Below are positions 33,421 to 42,569 of a DNA stretch of 64,000 nt, in pieces. A program made the translations under genes and the position numbers. Source of the stretch: DAOUJI01 sp965224415 (GTDB lineage: Bacteria > Chloroflexota > Dehalococcoidia > Lucifugimonadales > JAGWBF01); the NCBI GenBank assembly GCA_965224415.1, contig CBDCZB010000005.1:569573-633572 (forward strand), written 5' to 3'. Position 1 is the stretch's first letter. Every line of letters begins with the position of its first letter. The notes beneath the pieces are model-generated. The model searched no databases, was not told the DNA's origin, and worked only from the letters and a program-made list of their open reading frames with translations.

Positions 33421-34638
33421 GTATTCGGCCAATCTGGCATTGTCAGTTAGTACGTGAGCCCAGACAGGATGCTACCTTGGGGATAGACGAAGGGTTGTGG
33501 GATGTGAGGTGGTCATGGTGCAGGAGAAGTACGGAGTCCGGCTGGCAACACAGGAAAAGGGACGGCTCAGGAAGATGATCAGGGCTGGGAGGAGTTCCGC
33601 ACAGGCGATTACCCGGGCCCGCATCCTGATCAAGATAGATGAGGGCTGGACCGCCCCCCAGGTGGCCACCGCACTGGACGTGTCGGAGCGGACCGTGTTC
33701 CGCACCAAGCGGCGGTATGCCGAGGAAGGACTGGACGAGGTGCTGAGGCACCATAACCAGGTCAACCGGCCCAGAAAGGTGGATGAAAGGGTGGAGGCCC
33801 ACCTGATAGCCTTGGCCTGCAGCCCGGTGCCCGACGGTCATGACCACTGGACCATGCGGGCCCTGGCGGGCAAGGTGGTGGAGTTGGGATTGGTGGAGTC
33901 TTTATCTCCCGAGACGGTCCGCCTGCGGCTAAAAAAAACACGCTCAAGCCGTGGCTCAAGAAACAATGGTGCATCCCCAAGGTAGGTGGAGAGTTCCGGC
34001 CATGGAGGACGTGCTGGATCTCTACGCCGAGCCCTACGATCCGCAGAGGCCGGTGGTCTGCTTTGACGAGACCTCCACCCAGTTGCTGGCCGACGTGAGG
34101 GAACCGCTGCCGGCAAAGCCTGGGAGGCCGAGGCGTGAGGACTACGAATACCAGCGGGGAGGGACGCGCAACCTGTTCCTCACCTGTGAGCCTCGCCGGG
34201 GCTGGCGCCACGTGGCGATAACCCGGCAACGCACCATGCAGGACTTCGCTCAGCAGATGCGGTGGCTGGTGGATGAGGCCTACCCCGATGTCCCGGTGAT
34301 TCGGCTGGTTCTCGACAATCTGAACACGCATCGGATGGCCTCGCTTTACGAGACTTTCCCGGCGGCCGAGGCCCGGCGCATCGCCAAGCGGCTGGAGTTG
34401 CACCACACTCCCAAGCACGGAAGCTGGCTGAATATGGCGGAGATCGAGTTCAGCGTGCTGGCCCGGGCCTGCCTGCGCGGACGCAACGGAGATGAGGACA
34501 GCCTGGAAAGAGCCGTCAGCGCCTGCGTGTCAGAGCGGAACGCGATAGGAGCTACCATTAACTGGCGGTTCACTGCCCAAGACGCCAGACGCAAACTCCA
34601 TCGCCTCTATCCCTGCCAATCCTGATTTGGTTCAGTAC
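33421..34638 (+). mobile_element. IS630-family insertion sequence in cas3
   Basis: Length 1218 bp. The target duplication TA is at 33419-33420 and 34639-34640, as usual for IS630/Tc1-type elements. Ends are imperfect inverted repeats of about 26 bases: the left starts GTATTCGGCCAATCTGGC, and the right, read inward, starts GTACTGAACCAAATCAGGAT. The boundaries were fixed by requiring that removal rebuild cas3; a boundary at 33450 gave the wrong frame. It encodes a DDE transposase in separate frames. Confidence 0.88.
33515..34625 (+). CDS. IS630 transposase, reading frame broken at two places
   Basis: The first part (33515 on, helix-turn-helix DNA-binding region) has EGWTAPQVATALDVSERTVF and RTKRRYAEEGLDEVL. 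The catalytic part ends at 34625 and contains PVVCFDETSTQL (first Asp), LVLDNLNTHRMASL (second Asp) and HTPKHGSWLNMAEIEFSVLA (Glu), the full DDE set. The frames are joined by an A8 run at 33931-33938, a good -1 slippery site (continuing NTLKPWLKKQWCIPKVGGEF). A further shift near 33995-34002 is required to reach MEDVLDLYAEPYDP. The A-run could be programmed frameshifting, as in some IS elements; the second shift looks like a lesion. The ATG at 33515 has a GAGGTGG site. Confidence 0.8.
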
Positions 34639-36572
34639 TAGCAGGAGACCTGACCGAGCCAGGATTTGTCATAATCGAAGCGCCCATGGGGGAGGGTAAG
34701 ACCGAGGCAGCAATTTACCTTGCCGACAACTGGGCAGTATCCGCAGGCCAGGAGGGGCATTACTTCGCCCTTCCAACCCAGGCCACCAGCAACCAGATAT
34801 TCGGCAGGGTCCGAGATTTCCTGAATGACCGGTACGCAGACAGTTTGGTGCAGCTACAGCTTCTCCACGGCCACGCCTCGTTATCCTCGGAATTCGAGGC
34901 GCTGCGCAAGAACCATGATCGCTTCTTCACGCCTCGGTATTCCGGAGTCGAGAGCGACAGCGAACATCTAGAAGTAGTCGCAGCAGAGTGGTTCACGTAC
35001 CGCAAACGGGGACTGATCTCACCCTTTGGAGTAGGTACCATCGACCAAGCGTTGATGGCGGTCCTCCAGACCAAGCACATGTTCGTCAGACTTTTCGGCC
35101 TCGCGCACAAAACCGTCATCCTAGACGAGGTCCACGCCTACGATGCGTACATGACAACCCTTCTAGAACGACTTCTGGAGTGGCTGGCTGCTCTCGGGTC
35201 GTCGGTTGTTCTGCTGTCGGCCACGCTGCCCAAGGCCCGGCGAAATGCCCTCCTAGACGCCTATCTGCGAGGGTTGGGTGCCCAATCCAATGAGACCCGA
35301 TTCGACGCCGCTTATCCTCGCATCACATGGATCTCAGGGAACTCGAAACCAGGTTCTCGCGCCGTGCGGGTTTCTCCCAGGGGTGTCAAGGAAGTCTCGG
35401 TTGAATGGACCGACGGCTCACTCCCCGCCGAGCAGGGATCGCATTTTCCGTTGGGCTTGCGACTGGCGGAAGCCCTGGCACAAGGAGGCTGCGCCGCCGT
35501 TGTATGCAACACAGTGCGCCGTGCCCAAGAGGTCTATCGTGCCCTTAAGCCCTACTTCTCAGGGACAGCCGAAGATGGCGAGCCTGTGTTGGATCTGCTC
35601 CATTCCCAGTATATGGTCCAAGACCGAGACGAGAGGGAGAAGAGAACACTCGCTCGCTTTGGAAAGGTGGGTGCGAGTACGCCGCGGCCCCACAAGGCAG
35701 TGTTGGTTGCGACTCAAGTCATTGAGCAGAGCTTAGACCTAGACTTCGACCTGATGGTATCGGACATAGCTCCAGCCGACCTGCTGCTCCAGCGGGTCGG
35801 GAGGCTCCATCGCCACGAGCGTCTGCGCCCTCATGCTCTGGAGCGGCCGCAGCTGTTGGTATGTCAACCAGAGATGGAAGGCGACGTACCGCGGTTCGAT
35901 CCCGGCACCACCGCCGTCTACGACTCTTACATTCTGCTTCGCAGCTGGCTGACGCTTGGAGACCGCACCACCGTCCGCGTGCCTGTTGACGTGGAATCCA
36001 TCATCGCGGACGTATACGACGACGACCGCCACCCTCATGGCCTATCCGAGCAACTGCGTGAGGCGTGGTTTGAAACTCAAAAGGAGTTGCAGAAGGCGAT
36101 AGAAGGAGACAGCGAAGAGGCCAGAGTCCGCTGGATCAAACCTCCTTCATACGGCGGACAACTCTGGCGGCTGACAGAAGACCCCAGAGAGGAAGACGCC
36201 CCTGATTTTCACCAGGCGCACCGGGCGCTGACTCGACTCACGCCTCCCAGCGTGTCAGTTGTCCTTCTCTTCGGAACTTATGAGAGTGCCTGGTTGGATG
36301 CTGCGCATCGTGCATCAGTAGACATAGACAACGTGCCGTCGATTGACGCCATGAAACAATTGTTGATGCGTTCAGCCAATATCTCCGACAGGCGTGTGGT
36401 CTTTCAACTCCTAGGACAACTGCCGCCAAAAGGCTGGCGGCGGACGGCTTTGTTGAGAAACCACAGAGCGATATTCCTGGATGGAGATGGGTGTTCGGAG
36501 AGCATAGATGGCTACAGCATTAGACTGGACTCCGAGACCGGCCTAACCGTATTCGGACTTGAATGAGGAACT

Positions 36573-38156
36573 GTGTTGGCGACATTCAACCTGGTAGATG
36601 AACCCTGGATTCCCTGCACGATGCTGGATGGGACCCGGAGGTCGCTGGGCCTGCGTGAGACGTTGACTCAGGCGCAGGACGTTGGAGAATTGGGCGGTGA
36701 CTCTCCTCTGGAAGTCGCTTCGCTTCACCGCCTCCTGCTCGCAGTGCTCCACCGGAACTTTGACATTGGAGACTCGCAACAGTGGGGTACCCTCTGGGAG
36801 AGCGGGGCATTTGATTCCGGGGTGATCAATGGCTATTTCGAGAAGTGGCGTAGTCGCTTCGACCTGTTCGATGGGGAGCGGCCGTTCTATCAGGTTGCGG
36901 GCCTCGACCTGACCAAGGGTGGTTCGTCTGCGAGGCTGTTCTTCCACCAGGACAACAACGCCACGCTGTTCACGCATGTAGCCACGGCCGACCCTCCTTC
37001 TCTCACCCCGCCTGAGTCGGCCAGACTGCTCGTCGGATTCATGGCGTTTGATGTAGGGGGCCTCAAGACCGGAGGGCCTGCCAAAGCCGCGATGCTTAAC
37101 AACGGCGCAGTGGTGTTGGTAAAGGGCAGCAATCTGTTTCAGACCCTGATGCTAAACCTATGCCGGTACGCTCCTGAGCAGGGTGACCCCTGGGACTTCA
37201 ATCGTGACCACGACATACCTGCATGGGAACGTGACAAAGCACCTCACGCGGAAGATAGGAATCCGGCTGGCTACATCGACCTGCTCACGTGGCAGAGCCG
37301 TCGCATTCGACTCCAGCCCGAAACTGGGCAAGACGGAAGCACCGTCGTCAAGAACGTGGTCATCATGAAGGGTGCGCAGCCTCCCAATAACTTCGGGCTC
37401 CGAAATAGGGAGACGATGTTGGCGTTCAGGAGCAACCCACATGCCAAGGGCCAACAGGACCCCTGGCCGGTCGTGACCTTCCGGGAGGATAGAGCTCTGT
37501 GGCGGGACAGTCACGCTCTGATGTACTCGACCAACGCCGAATCGGTACAGCCCAAGACTTTTACTTGGGTGGCAGACCTGGCATCGGAGGGCATCATCCC
37601 CTACTCACAGATTGTCCCGGTGGATGTTTTTGGCCTAGGAAGCACCCGGGCGAAGATTGACTTCTGGCGGCACGAGCGGTTGCCATTGCCGCTGGCATAC
37701 CTGAAAGACAAACAGCTGGCCGACACTCTCAGGGATGTGCTGGATTTGACCGAAACGACGGCTCAGAATCTGAACCGGGCCATGTGGACCATGGCAACGA
37801 GAATGCTCGCAGCAGGCCCGGACCGGAAGCCGAAAGCGGAAGACGTCCGAAATCTCTCAGACCACCTTGGTGCGGGTCGTGCTTACTGGTCTCAACTGGA
37901 GACGCCGTTCAAGCGACTCTTGGTGGAGTTGCCCGATGACAAGGACGAAGAGAGCGAGTACGGCGGCGTGCAGATCGGCAAATGGAAGTCAACGCTGCGC
38001 CACGCGCTATGGAAAGCCTTCCGCGAGTCCACCCGGGGCATGGAGCGCTCCACGCGAAATCTCAAGGCCGTGGCCCTCGCGGAGCGTAGCCTAACGGCAA
38101 TCACACGCAAACACCTGGCAGCGCATGAGGCTGGAGACCTAAATGACGCAGCATAG
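36573..38156 (+). CDS. cas8e: Type I-E Cascade large subunit Cse1/Cas8e
   Basis: 527 residues starting at GTG 36573 (a TTG follows directly). The N-terminus TFNLVDEPWIPCTMLDGTRR is the Cse1 hallmark. Later family segments are LHRLLLAVLHRNF, RFDLFDGERPFYQVAGLDL and the LFTHVATADPPSLTPPESAR loop region. The helical C-terminal bundle includes AMWTMATRMLAAGPDRKPKA. Cse1 recognises the PAM and recruits Cas3. It follows cas3 by 6 bases and overlaps cse2 by 14. The length is normal and no lesion was seen. Confidence 0.93.
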   Translation: MLATFNLVDEPWIPCTMLDGTRRSLGLRETLTQAQDVGELGGDSPLEVASLHRLLLAVLHRNFDIGDSQQWGTLWESGAFDSGVINGYFEKWRSRFDLFDGERPFYQVAGLDLTKGGSSARLFFHQDNNATLFTHVATADPPSLTPPESARLLVGFMAFDVGGLKTGGPAKAAMLNNGAVVLVKGSNLFQTLMLNLCRYAPEQGDPWDFNRDHDIPAWERDKAPHAEDRNPAGYIDLLTWQSRRIRLQPETGQDGSTVVKNVVIMKGAQPPNNFGLRNRETMLAFRSNPHAKGQQDPWPVVTFREDRALWRDSHALMYSTNAESVQPKTFTWVADLASEGIIPYSQIVPVDVFGLGSTRAKIDFWRHERLPLPLAYLKDKQLADTLRDVLDLTETTAQNLNRAMWTMATRMLAAGPDRKPKAEDVRNLSDHLGAGRAYWSQLETPFKRLLVELPDDKDEESEYGGVQIGKWKSTLRHALWKAFRESTRGMERSTRNLKAVALAERSLTAITRKHLAAHEAGDLNDAA

Positions 38157-38682
38157 TAAGACCGAAAGATTCGTAGAGTATCTCCTGGGGTTGGAAGAGC
38201 GAAGGGACCAAGGAGCGCTCGCCGCCCTCCGTCGTGGGCTTGGAAGGATGCCCGGCACAGCGCCGGAGATGCACAGGTACGTAGCCCCTAGGTCCAACGG
38301 CGAATCCTCGCGCTGGATGGAAGATGTGTTCTACATAGTCGCCGCTCTCTTCGCCTTCCACCCGATCCACTGGAGCAGAGACAATGAAGCCCGGTCCAAC
38401 CTTGGCGATTCATTTGCCCGGCTGAGACATGCGGAGGGCGTGTCCGAAGAGGGGGTCGAGCGTCGCTTCACGGAGTTGTTAAGTGTCCACGTGGAAGACT
38501 TGCATGTTCACCTGCGCCACGCTGTGAGCCTGCTGAAGGCGAAGGCCATCCCCATAGATTGGGTCCGTCTCCTCGATGACCTCAAATACTGGGGGCACGA
38601 AGACCGTATGATCCAGCGCAATTGGGCTAGGGCGTTCTGGAGGGTGGAATCCCTCGACGTCGACGACCAAGACAGCACTTAG
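38143..38682 (+). CDS. cse2: Type I-E Cascade small subunit Cse2/Cas11e
   Basis: 179 residues, mostly helical: MTQHSKTERFVEYLLGLEER, then ALAALRRGLGRMPGTAPEMH and YIVAALFAFHPIHW. 'LRRGLGR.PG..P..hryV.p' is the Cse2 signature. The C-terminal part has RHAVSLLKAKAIPIDWVRLL and DDLKYWGHED, also typical. The subunit forms the belly dimer of Cascade. It lies between cse1 (14-base overlap) and cas7e, 14 bases before the cas7e start. Confidence 0.9.
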   Translation: MTQHSKTERFVEYLLGLEERRDQGALAALRRGLGRMPGTAPEMHRYVAPRSNGESSRWMEDVFYIVAALFAFHPIHWSRDNEARSNLGDSFARLRHAEGVSEEGVERRFTELLSVHVEDLHVHLRHAVSLLKAKAIPIDWVRLLDDLKYWGHEDRMIQRNWARAFWRVESLDVDDQDST

Positions 38683-38696
38683 GACGAGGAGGAATC

Positions 38697-39866
38697 ATGT
38701 TTGTGGAGATTCACATACTTCAGAACTTTGCGCCGTCCAACCTGAATCGGGACGACACGGGTATGCCCAAGGACTGCGAGTTCGGCGGGTACCGCCGCGC
38801 CCGTATCTCCAGTCAGTGCTTCAAGCGCGCGGTGAGGAACGAGTTCAGCGCGGTGGGACTGATAGAGCGAGAATACCTCGCCAGGCGCACCAAACGACTG
38901 GTTGCCGAGCTTGCTGATCGCCTTGAGGCTGGAGGCAGGGATGTCGAAGAGGCCAAGTCAGTGATCAAGCTCGTCCTCCGTGGCGCTAAGCTTGAGGTAG
39001 GAAGTGACGACAAGACACAGTATCTCCTATTCCTCGGCAACAGGGAAATCGACAAGCTAGCCGACGTATGTGCAAAGCACCGGGACGAGCTTGCCGCTAT
39101 AGCTGCTGCCAATGCCGCACCGACTCAGGGTGATAGCACACGCAGACGGAGGAAGAGTGCAGGCAAGGAGGCGATTCCAAAAGAAGTACGAGATGCCACG
39201 CTCCAAATCTTCGACGGCGGAAAGGCTGCCGACCTCGCCCTGTTTGGCCGGATGCTGGCCGACCTGCCCGACAAGAACATAGAGGCCGCGTCCCAAGTGG
39301 CCCACGCCATCTCCACGAATCGCATAAGCATGGAGTTGGACTACTACACCGCTGTGGACGACCTGAAGCCAGATGACACCGCCGGCGCCGATATGATTGG
39401 AACCGTCGGCTTCAACTCGGCCTGCTTTTATCGATACTCCAACGTGGACATGGAGCAACTCAAACGCAACCTTCAAGGCGACGAGGAATTGGCCCAGAAG
39501 ACCCTGGAAGCATTCATCCAGGCATTGGTAAACGCCGTTCCCACAGGCAAGCAGAACAGCATGGCTGCCCATAACCCTCCCTCTTTCGTCCTGGCCGTCG
39601 TACGGAGGTCCTCCCTCTGGAACCTGGCCAACGCCTTCCTAAAACCCGTAGCCCCCTATGCGGGCGAAGACTTGGCGCTGCGCTCCATCAAGGCTTTGGA
39701 TTCGTACTGGGGCAAGCTCGCGAGAGTGTACGGAGATGACGCCATCGTCGGGAAGTCGTCCGTCTCGCTGGAAGAAGACGGCGTCGACAACCTCAAGACC
39801 AGCGCCGTGCGCTCGGTCGACGCGCTTGTCGAGAACGTCTTGGCCGAGACCCGGGGTGGACTATGA
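38697..39866 (+). CDS. cas7e: Type I-E Cascade backbone subunit Cas7e (Cse4/CasC)
   Basis: 389 residues. MFVEIHILQNFAPSNLNRDD, then CEFGGYRRARISSQCFKRAV, is the typical Cas7e N-terminus. Further motifs are ALFGRMLADLPDKNIEAASQ, VAHAISTNRISMELDYYTAV, MIGTVGFNSACFYRYSNVD and PTGKQNSMAAHNPPSFVLAV. Six copies coat the crRNA spacer in Cascade. A strong GAGGAGG site lies before the ATG. Its stop overlaps the cas5e start (ATGA). Confidence 0.95.
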   Translation: MFVEIHILQNFAPSNLNRDDTGMPKDCEFGGYRRARISSQCFKRAVRNEFSAVGLIEREYLARRTKRLVAELADRLEAGGRDVEEAKSVIKLVLRGAKLEVGSDDKTQYLLFLGNREIDKLADVCAKHRDELAAIAAANAAPTQGDSTRRRRKSAGKEAIPKEVRDATLQIFDGGKAADLALFGRMLADLPDKNIEAASQVAHAISTNRISMELDYYTAVDDLKPDDTAGADMIGTVGFNSACFYRYSNVDMEQLKRNLQGDEELAQKTLEAFIQALVNAVPTGKQNSMAAHNPPSFVLAVVRRSSLWNLANAFLKPVAPYAGEDLALRSIKALDSYWGKLARVYGDDAIVGKSSVSLEEDGVDNLKTSAVRSVDALVENVLAETRGGL

Positions 39867-40624
39867 ATACACTGCTGATGCGCTTGGCCGGACCGATGCA
39901 GTCCTGGGGGACGCAAAGCCGGTTCACCATGAGAGATACAGGCCGAGAGCCGTCCAAGAGCGGCGTGATCGGCCTTCTATGCGCAGCTTTGGGCCGAGGC
40001 AGGGCTGAGCCGCTGGACGACCTCGCCGCCCTGCGCCTGGGCGTACGAGTGGACCGCCCAGGCGACATGAAGTTGGACTATCACACGGCGGGCGGCGGCA
40101 GACTTCCCGACGGGCACCCTTACGGGGTGCGTCGTGCCTCGGGTGGGTCTGGTGACACGGTGTTGTCCAACCGCTACTACCTGGCAGACGCCGACTTCCT
40201 GGTGGGCATGGAATACAAGGACATCGATCTGTTGCGCCATCTCGACAATGCGCTTCGAAACCCCGTCTGGCAGCTCTGCCTCGGCCGGAAGGCTTTCATC
40301 CCCGGAGTGCCGATTTATGTTCCCTGGGGACTCCGTGAGGGAAAGTGCCTGGAAGACGCGTTGACAGTACACCCCTGGCCGCGGTGGGACTTGGATGTAC
40401 CGGTAATGCGAGACCGACCGGACGCCCTGCGCTTGGCAATCGAAGACATCAACGGTGAGGAGGTGCGTATGGATCAACCGACTGGAGCTTCGTTCCAGAC
40501 ACGCCGCTTCCTTCCGCGCCGAGTCAAGAGCCACTTTCGCAAGCTTGGCACAGGCGACCGCGAGGTCCCTGTGCGATCAGACGCTGAGGAGGATGTCGAT
40601 GTACTTGTCACGACTGGTACTTGA
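39863..40624 (+). CDS. cas5e: Type I-E Cascade subunit Cas5e
   Basis: 253 residues. MNTLLMRLAGPMQSWGTQSR, then FTMRDTGREPSKSGVIGLLC, is the invariant Cas5e start. A thumb segment YYLADADFLVGMEYKDIDLL and the LGRKAFIPGVPIYVPWGLRE segment follow. The protein binds the 5' handle of the crRNA. The start overlaps the cas7e stop (ATGA), and its 3' end overlaps cas6e by 26 bases. Confidence 0.93.
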   Translation: MNTLLMRLAGPMQSWGTQSRFTMRDTGREPSKSGVIGLLCAALGRGRAEPLDDLAALRLGVRVDRPGDMKLDYHTAGGGRLPDGHPYGVRRASGGSGDTVLSNRYYLADADFLVGMEYKDIDLLRHLDNALRNPVWQLCLGRKAFIPGVPIYVPWGLREGKCLEDALTVHPWPRWDLDVPVMRDRPDALRLAIEDINGEEVRMDQPTGASFQTRRFLPRRVKSHFRKLGTGDREVPVRSDAEEDVDVLVTTGT

Positions 40625-41303
40625 TCCGAGGAGTCGCGAGGCTGGCCGAGACTTGGGAGATGTGTATCAGATGCACCGGACCATTATGTCCGCCTTTCCT
40701 CAGGTGAATGAGCAGAGAGAAGCGCGGGCCGACTTGGCCGTTTTGCATCGCCTGGACATTGACCAGCGAGGCGAAAGAATAGCGCTGCTCGTTCAGTCCG
40801 GGGAAGAAGCGGACTGGAGTTGCCTGCCCGACGGCTATCTCTTCAATCCGGCCGGTGAGGGACATAACCATGCCACCAAGTCAATCTCGGACGCCCTAGC
40901 GGCCTTCCGCAAGGGACAGGTGCTGCGGTTTCGTCTGCGGGCCAACCCCACAAAGAGAATTGACACCAAATCCGGCCCAGACGGACAGCGCCGCAATGGC
41001 AGGCGCGTGGACCTGCGCACCGAGACGCAGCAGGTCGAGTGGTTGTCACGCAGGGCGGACCGGGCGGGTTTCCGCTTGGTTCCCGTCTATCCCGGCAGTA
41101 ACGCACCAGCGGTCCGGGTAGGCACCAGCGAGAAGCTGCGCGGCAGGACAACAGGGAGGCTGGTAACGCTTGCTGGGATCCTCTTCGAAGGGCTTCTGGA
41201 AGTCACCGACCCGGACGATCTTCGTTTTGCCATCAGAGAGGGACTCGGGCCCGGCAAAGCATTTGGCTGTGGGCTCTTGTCCTTGGCCCCACTTGGGAGG
41301 TAG
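40599..41303 (+). CDS. cas6e: crRNA-processing endoribonuclease Cas6e (Cse3)
   Basis: 234 residues. The start was set at ATG 40599 (MYLSRLVLDPRSREAGRDLG) because AGGAGG lies six bases upstream; an ATG two codons earlier touches that site directly. DVYQMHRTIMSAFPQ gives the conserved catalytic-region His (His26) with Tyr23 nearby, and LGPGKAFGCGLLSLAPL is the glycine-rich C-terminal loop. Cas6e cuts the hairpin of each repeat transcript. The array repeats carry a CCCCAC/GTGGGG stem that suits this enzyme. The cas1 gene starts 2 bases after its stop. Confidence 0.93.
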   Translation: MYLSRLVLDPRSREAGRDLGDVYQMHRTIMSAFPQVNEQREARADLAVLHRLDIDQRGERIALLVQSGEEADWSCLPDGYLFNPAGEGHNHATKSISDALAAFRKGQVLRFRLRANPTKRIDTKSGPDGQRRNGRRVDLRTETQQVEWLSRRADRAGFRLVPVYPGSNAPAVRVGTSEKLRGRTTGRLVTLAGILFEGLLEVTDPDDLRFAIREGLGPGKAFGCGLLSLAPLGR

Positions 41304-41305
41304 GC

Positions 41306-42301
41306 ATGAGGCTAAAGGATTTGCACGAGCTCCCCAAAGTAAGAGACAGCTGGAGCTACCTCTACGTCGAGCATTGCCGGATAGACCAGGACGCAAAGGC
41401 AATCGCGCTCCACGACGCCAATGGCAAGACATCAATCCCATGCGCTTCTCTGACCACGCTGATGCTTGGCCCGGGGACATCCATCACCCATGCCGCCATC
41501 AAGACGCTCGCTGATTCAGGTTGCCTCGTGTTGTGGACCGGGGAGGAGGGAGTTCGCTTCTACGCCCAAGGAATGGGTGAGACGCGCTCTGCACGTCGGT
41601 TGCTGGACCAGGCGAGACTCTGGTCGAATCCCCAAAGCCGGTTGCGCGTTGTCTTTCGGATGTACCAGATGCGCTTCGAGGAGTCGTTGGACCCATCCAC
41701 CACTCTACGGCAAGTTCGGGGCAAAGAGGGTATTCGAGTCCGGGAAACCTACGCCAGACTCAGCAGGGAGACCGGTGTCGAATGGAAAGGCCGTTCATAC
41801 AAACGGGACCGCTGGAGTGCGGCCGATCCCATCAATCGAGCCCTCTCGGCAGCAAATAGCTGCCTGTACGGAGTCTGCCACGCCGCAATCGTTTCCGCAG
41901 GATATTCCCCGGCCCTCGGGTTTATCCACACGGGGAAGATGCTTTCCTTTGTGTATGACATAGCTGACCTTTACAAGACGGAGACATCAATGCCCGCCGC
42001 ATTCCATGCGGTCGCCGAGGGCGATACTGATGGCCTAGAAAGCACCGTTCGCCGGACATGCCGGGACTACTTTCACAAGAGCAAGCTCTTGGCTCGCATC
42101 GTGTCCGATATTGAGCATGTGTTCACCGTGGAGACCGGAGAGGAATCCGAATCTCCTCTCGACTCCGACCTTTCGCTGCCCGGAGGCATATGGGACCCCG
42201 AGTATGGACTGGTAGAAGGTGGGGTCAATTACTCGGATCTGTTGGAGGAAACCATTGGTAGTCATAATGTTGGAAAGAGTGTCCCAGAGCCTTCGCGGTG
42301 A
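41306..42301 (+). CDS. cas1: CRISPR integrase Cas1e
   Basis: 331 residues. The catalytic residues fall at Glu141 (RGKEGIRVRETYARL), His208 (GFIHTGKMLSFVYD) and Asp221 (DIADLYKTE), the same numbering as the E. coli enzyme. The N-terminal beta domain and the central helices (INRALSAANSCLYGVCHAAI) are complete. The C-terminal tail, rich in Pro/Glu/Ser, is longer than in many homologues. Cas1 with Cas2 integrates new spacers. It overlaps cas2 by 47 bases. No lesion was seen, so adaptation genes may still work although cas3 is broken. Confidence 0.95.
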   Translation: MRLKDLHELPKVRDSWSYLYVEHCRIDQDAKAIALHDANGKTSIPCASLTTLMLGPGTSITHAAIKTLADSGCLVLWTGEEGVRFYAQGMGETRSARRLLDQARLWSNPQSRLRVVFRMYQMRFEESLDPSTTLRQVRGKEGIRVRETYARLSRETGVEWKGRSYKRDRWSAADPINRALSAANSCLYGVCHAAIVSAGYSPALGFIHTGKMLSFVYDIADLYKTETSMPAAFHAVAEGDTDGLESTVRRTCRDYFHKSKLLARIVSDIEHVFTVETGEESESPLDSDLSLPGGIWDPEYGLVEGGVNYSDLLEETIGSHNVGKSVPEPSR

Positions 42302-42539
42302 ACTGACCAAGTGGCTCCTGGAACTGAAGGCGGGGGTCTTCGTAGGTCGAGTCTCGGCGATGGTGCGGGAGCGTCTGTGGGCAAGAGCTTGCAAGGCGAT
42401 GGGGAAAGGTGGGGGGATCATGGTACATAGTGCTGACAACGAGCAGGGCTTCGAGTTGAGATTCTGGGGCACACCTGGGAGGGCGGTACGAGACTTCGAG
42501 GGCATTCAACTCGTGCAGCAACCCCAGGAACAAGTATAA
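42255..42539 (+). CDS. cas2: CRISPR adaptation protein Cas2e
   Basis: 94 residues from TTG 42255, with GGAGG seven bases upstream. The start gives (M)VVIMLERVSQSLRGELTKW, which matches the Cas2e start 'MvviVLe.vp.sLRG.Ltrwl'; other starts in this frame would add unlike residues. ELKAGVFVGRVSAMVRERLW and QGFELRFWGTPGRAVRDFEG complete the family pattern. It bridges two Cas1 dimers in the adaptation complex. It ends 30 bases before the first repeat. Confidence 0.93.
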   Translation: MVVIMLERVSQSLRGELTKWLLELKAGVFVGRVSAMVRERLWARACKAMGKGGGIMVHSADNEQGFELRFWGTPGRAVRDFEGIQLVQQPQEQV

Positions 42540-42569
42540 ATCCTACTGAAAGATCGGCTAATTTCCAGT

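Larger units (their letters stand above)
32545..36566 (+). pseudogene. cas3: cas3 (HD nuclease-helicase), interrupted by an IS630-type element
   Basis: Two halves of one type I-E Cas3. The left half (32545-33420) has the HD nuclease: CHMVDVAMVTREMW, FLAGLHDLGKASPAFQ (the HD pair), HTPHGVITT and IGGHHG. The right half (34641-36566) starts GDLTEPGFVIIEAPMGEGKT (Walker A), then VILDEVHAYD (DEVH), LLSATLPKARR, QVIEQSLDLDFDLMVSDIAP and LLQRVGRLHRH. The element 33421-34638 plus one TA copy separates them. Computed removal gives VESLAGDLTEPGF, in frame, and a 933-residue protein close to the usual size. Without excision the HD part ends at a stop inside the element, 33448-33450. The cas8e gene follows 6 bases after the stop. 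Confidence 0.9.

Noticed and set aside
33450..34638. Left boundary of the IS630 element at 33450 with TA at 33448-33449
   Set aside because: The ends GTAC...GTAC look tempting, but excision there leaves the cas3 halves out of frame. The boundary at 33421 restores the frame and gives a better inverted repeat.
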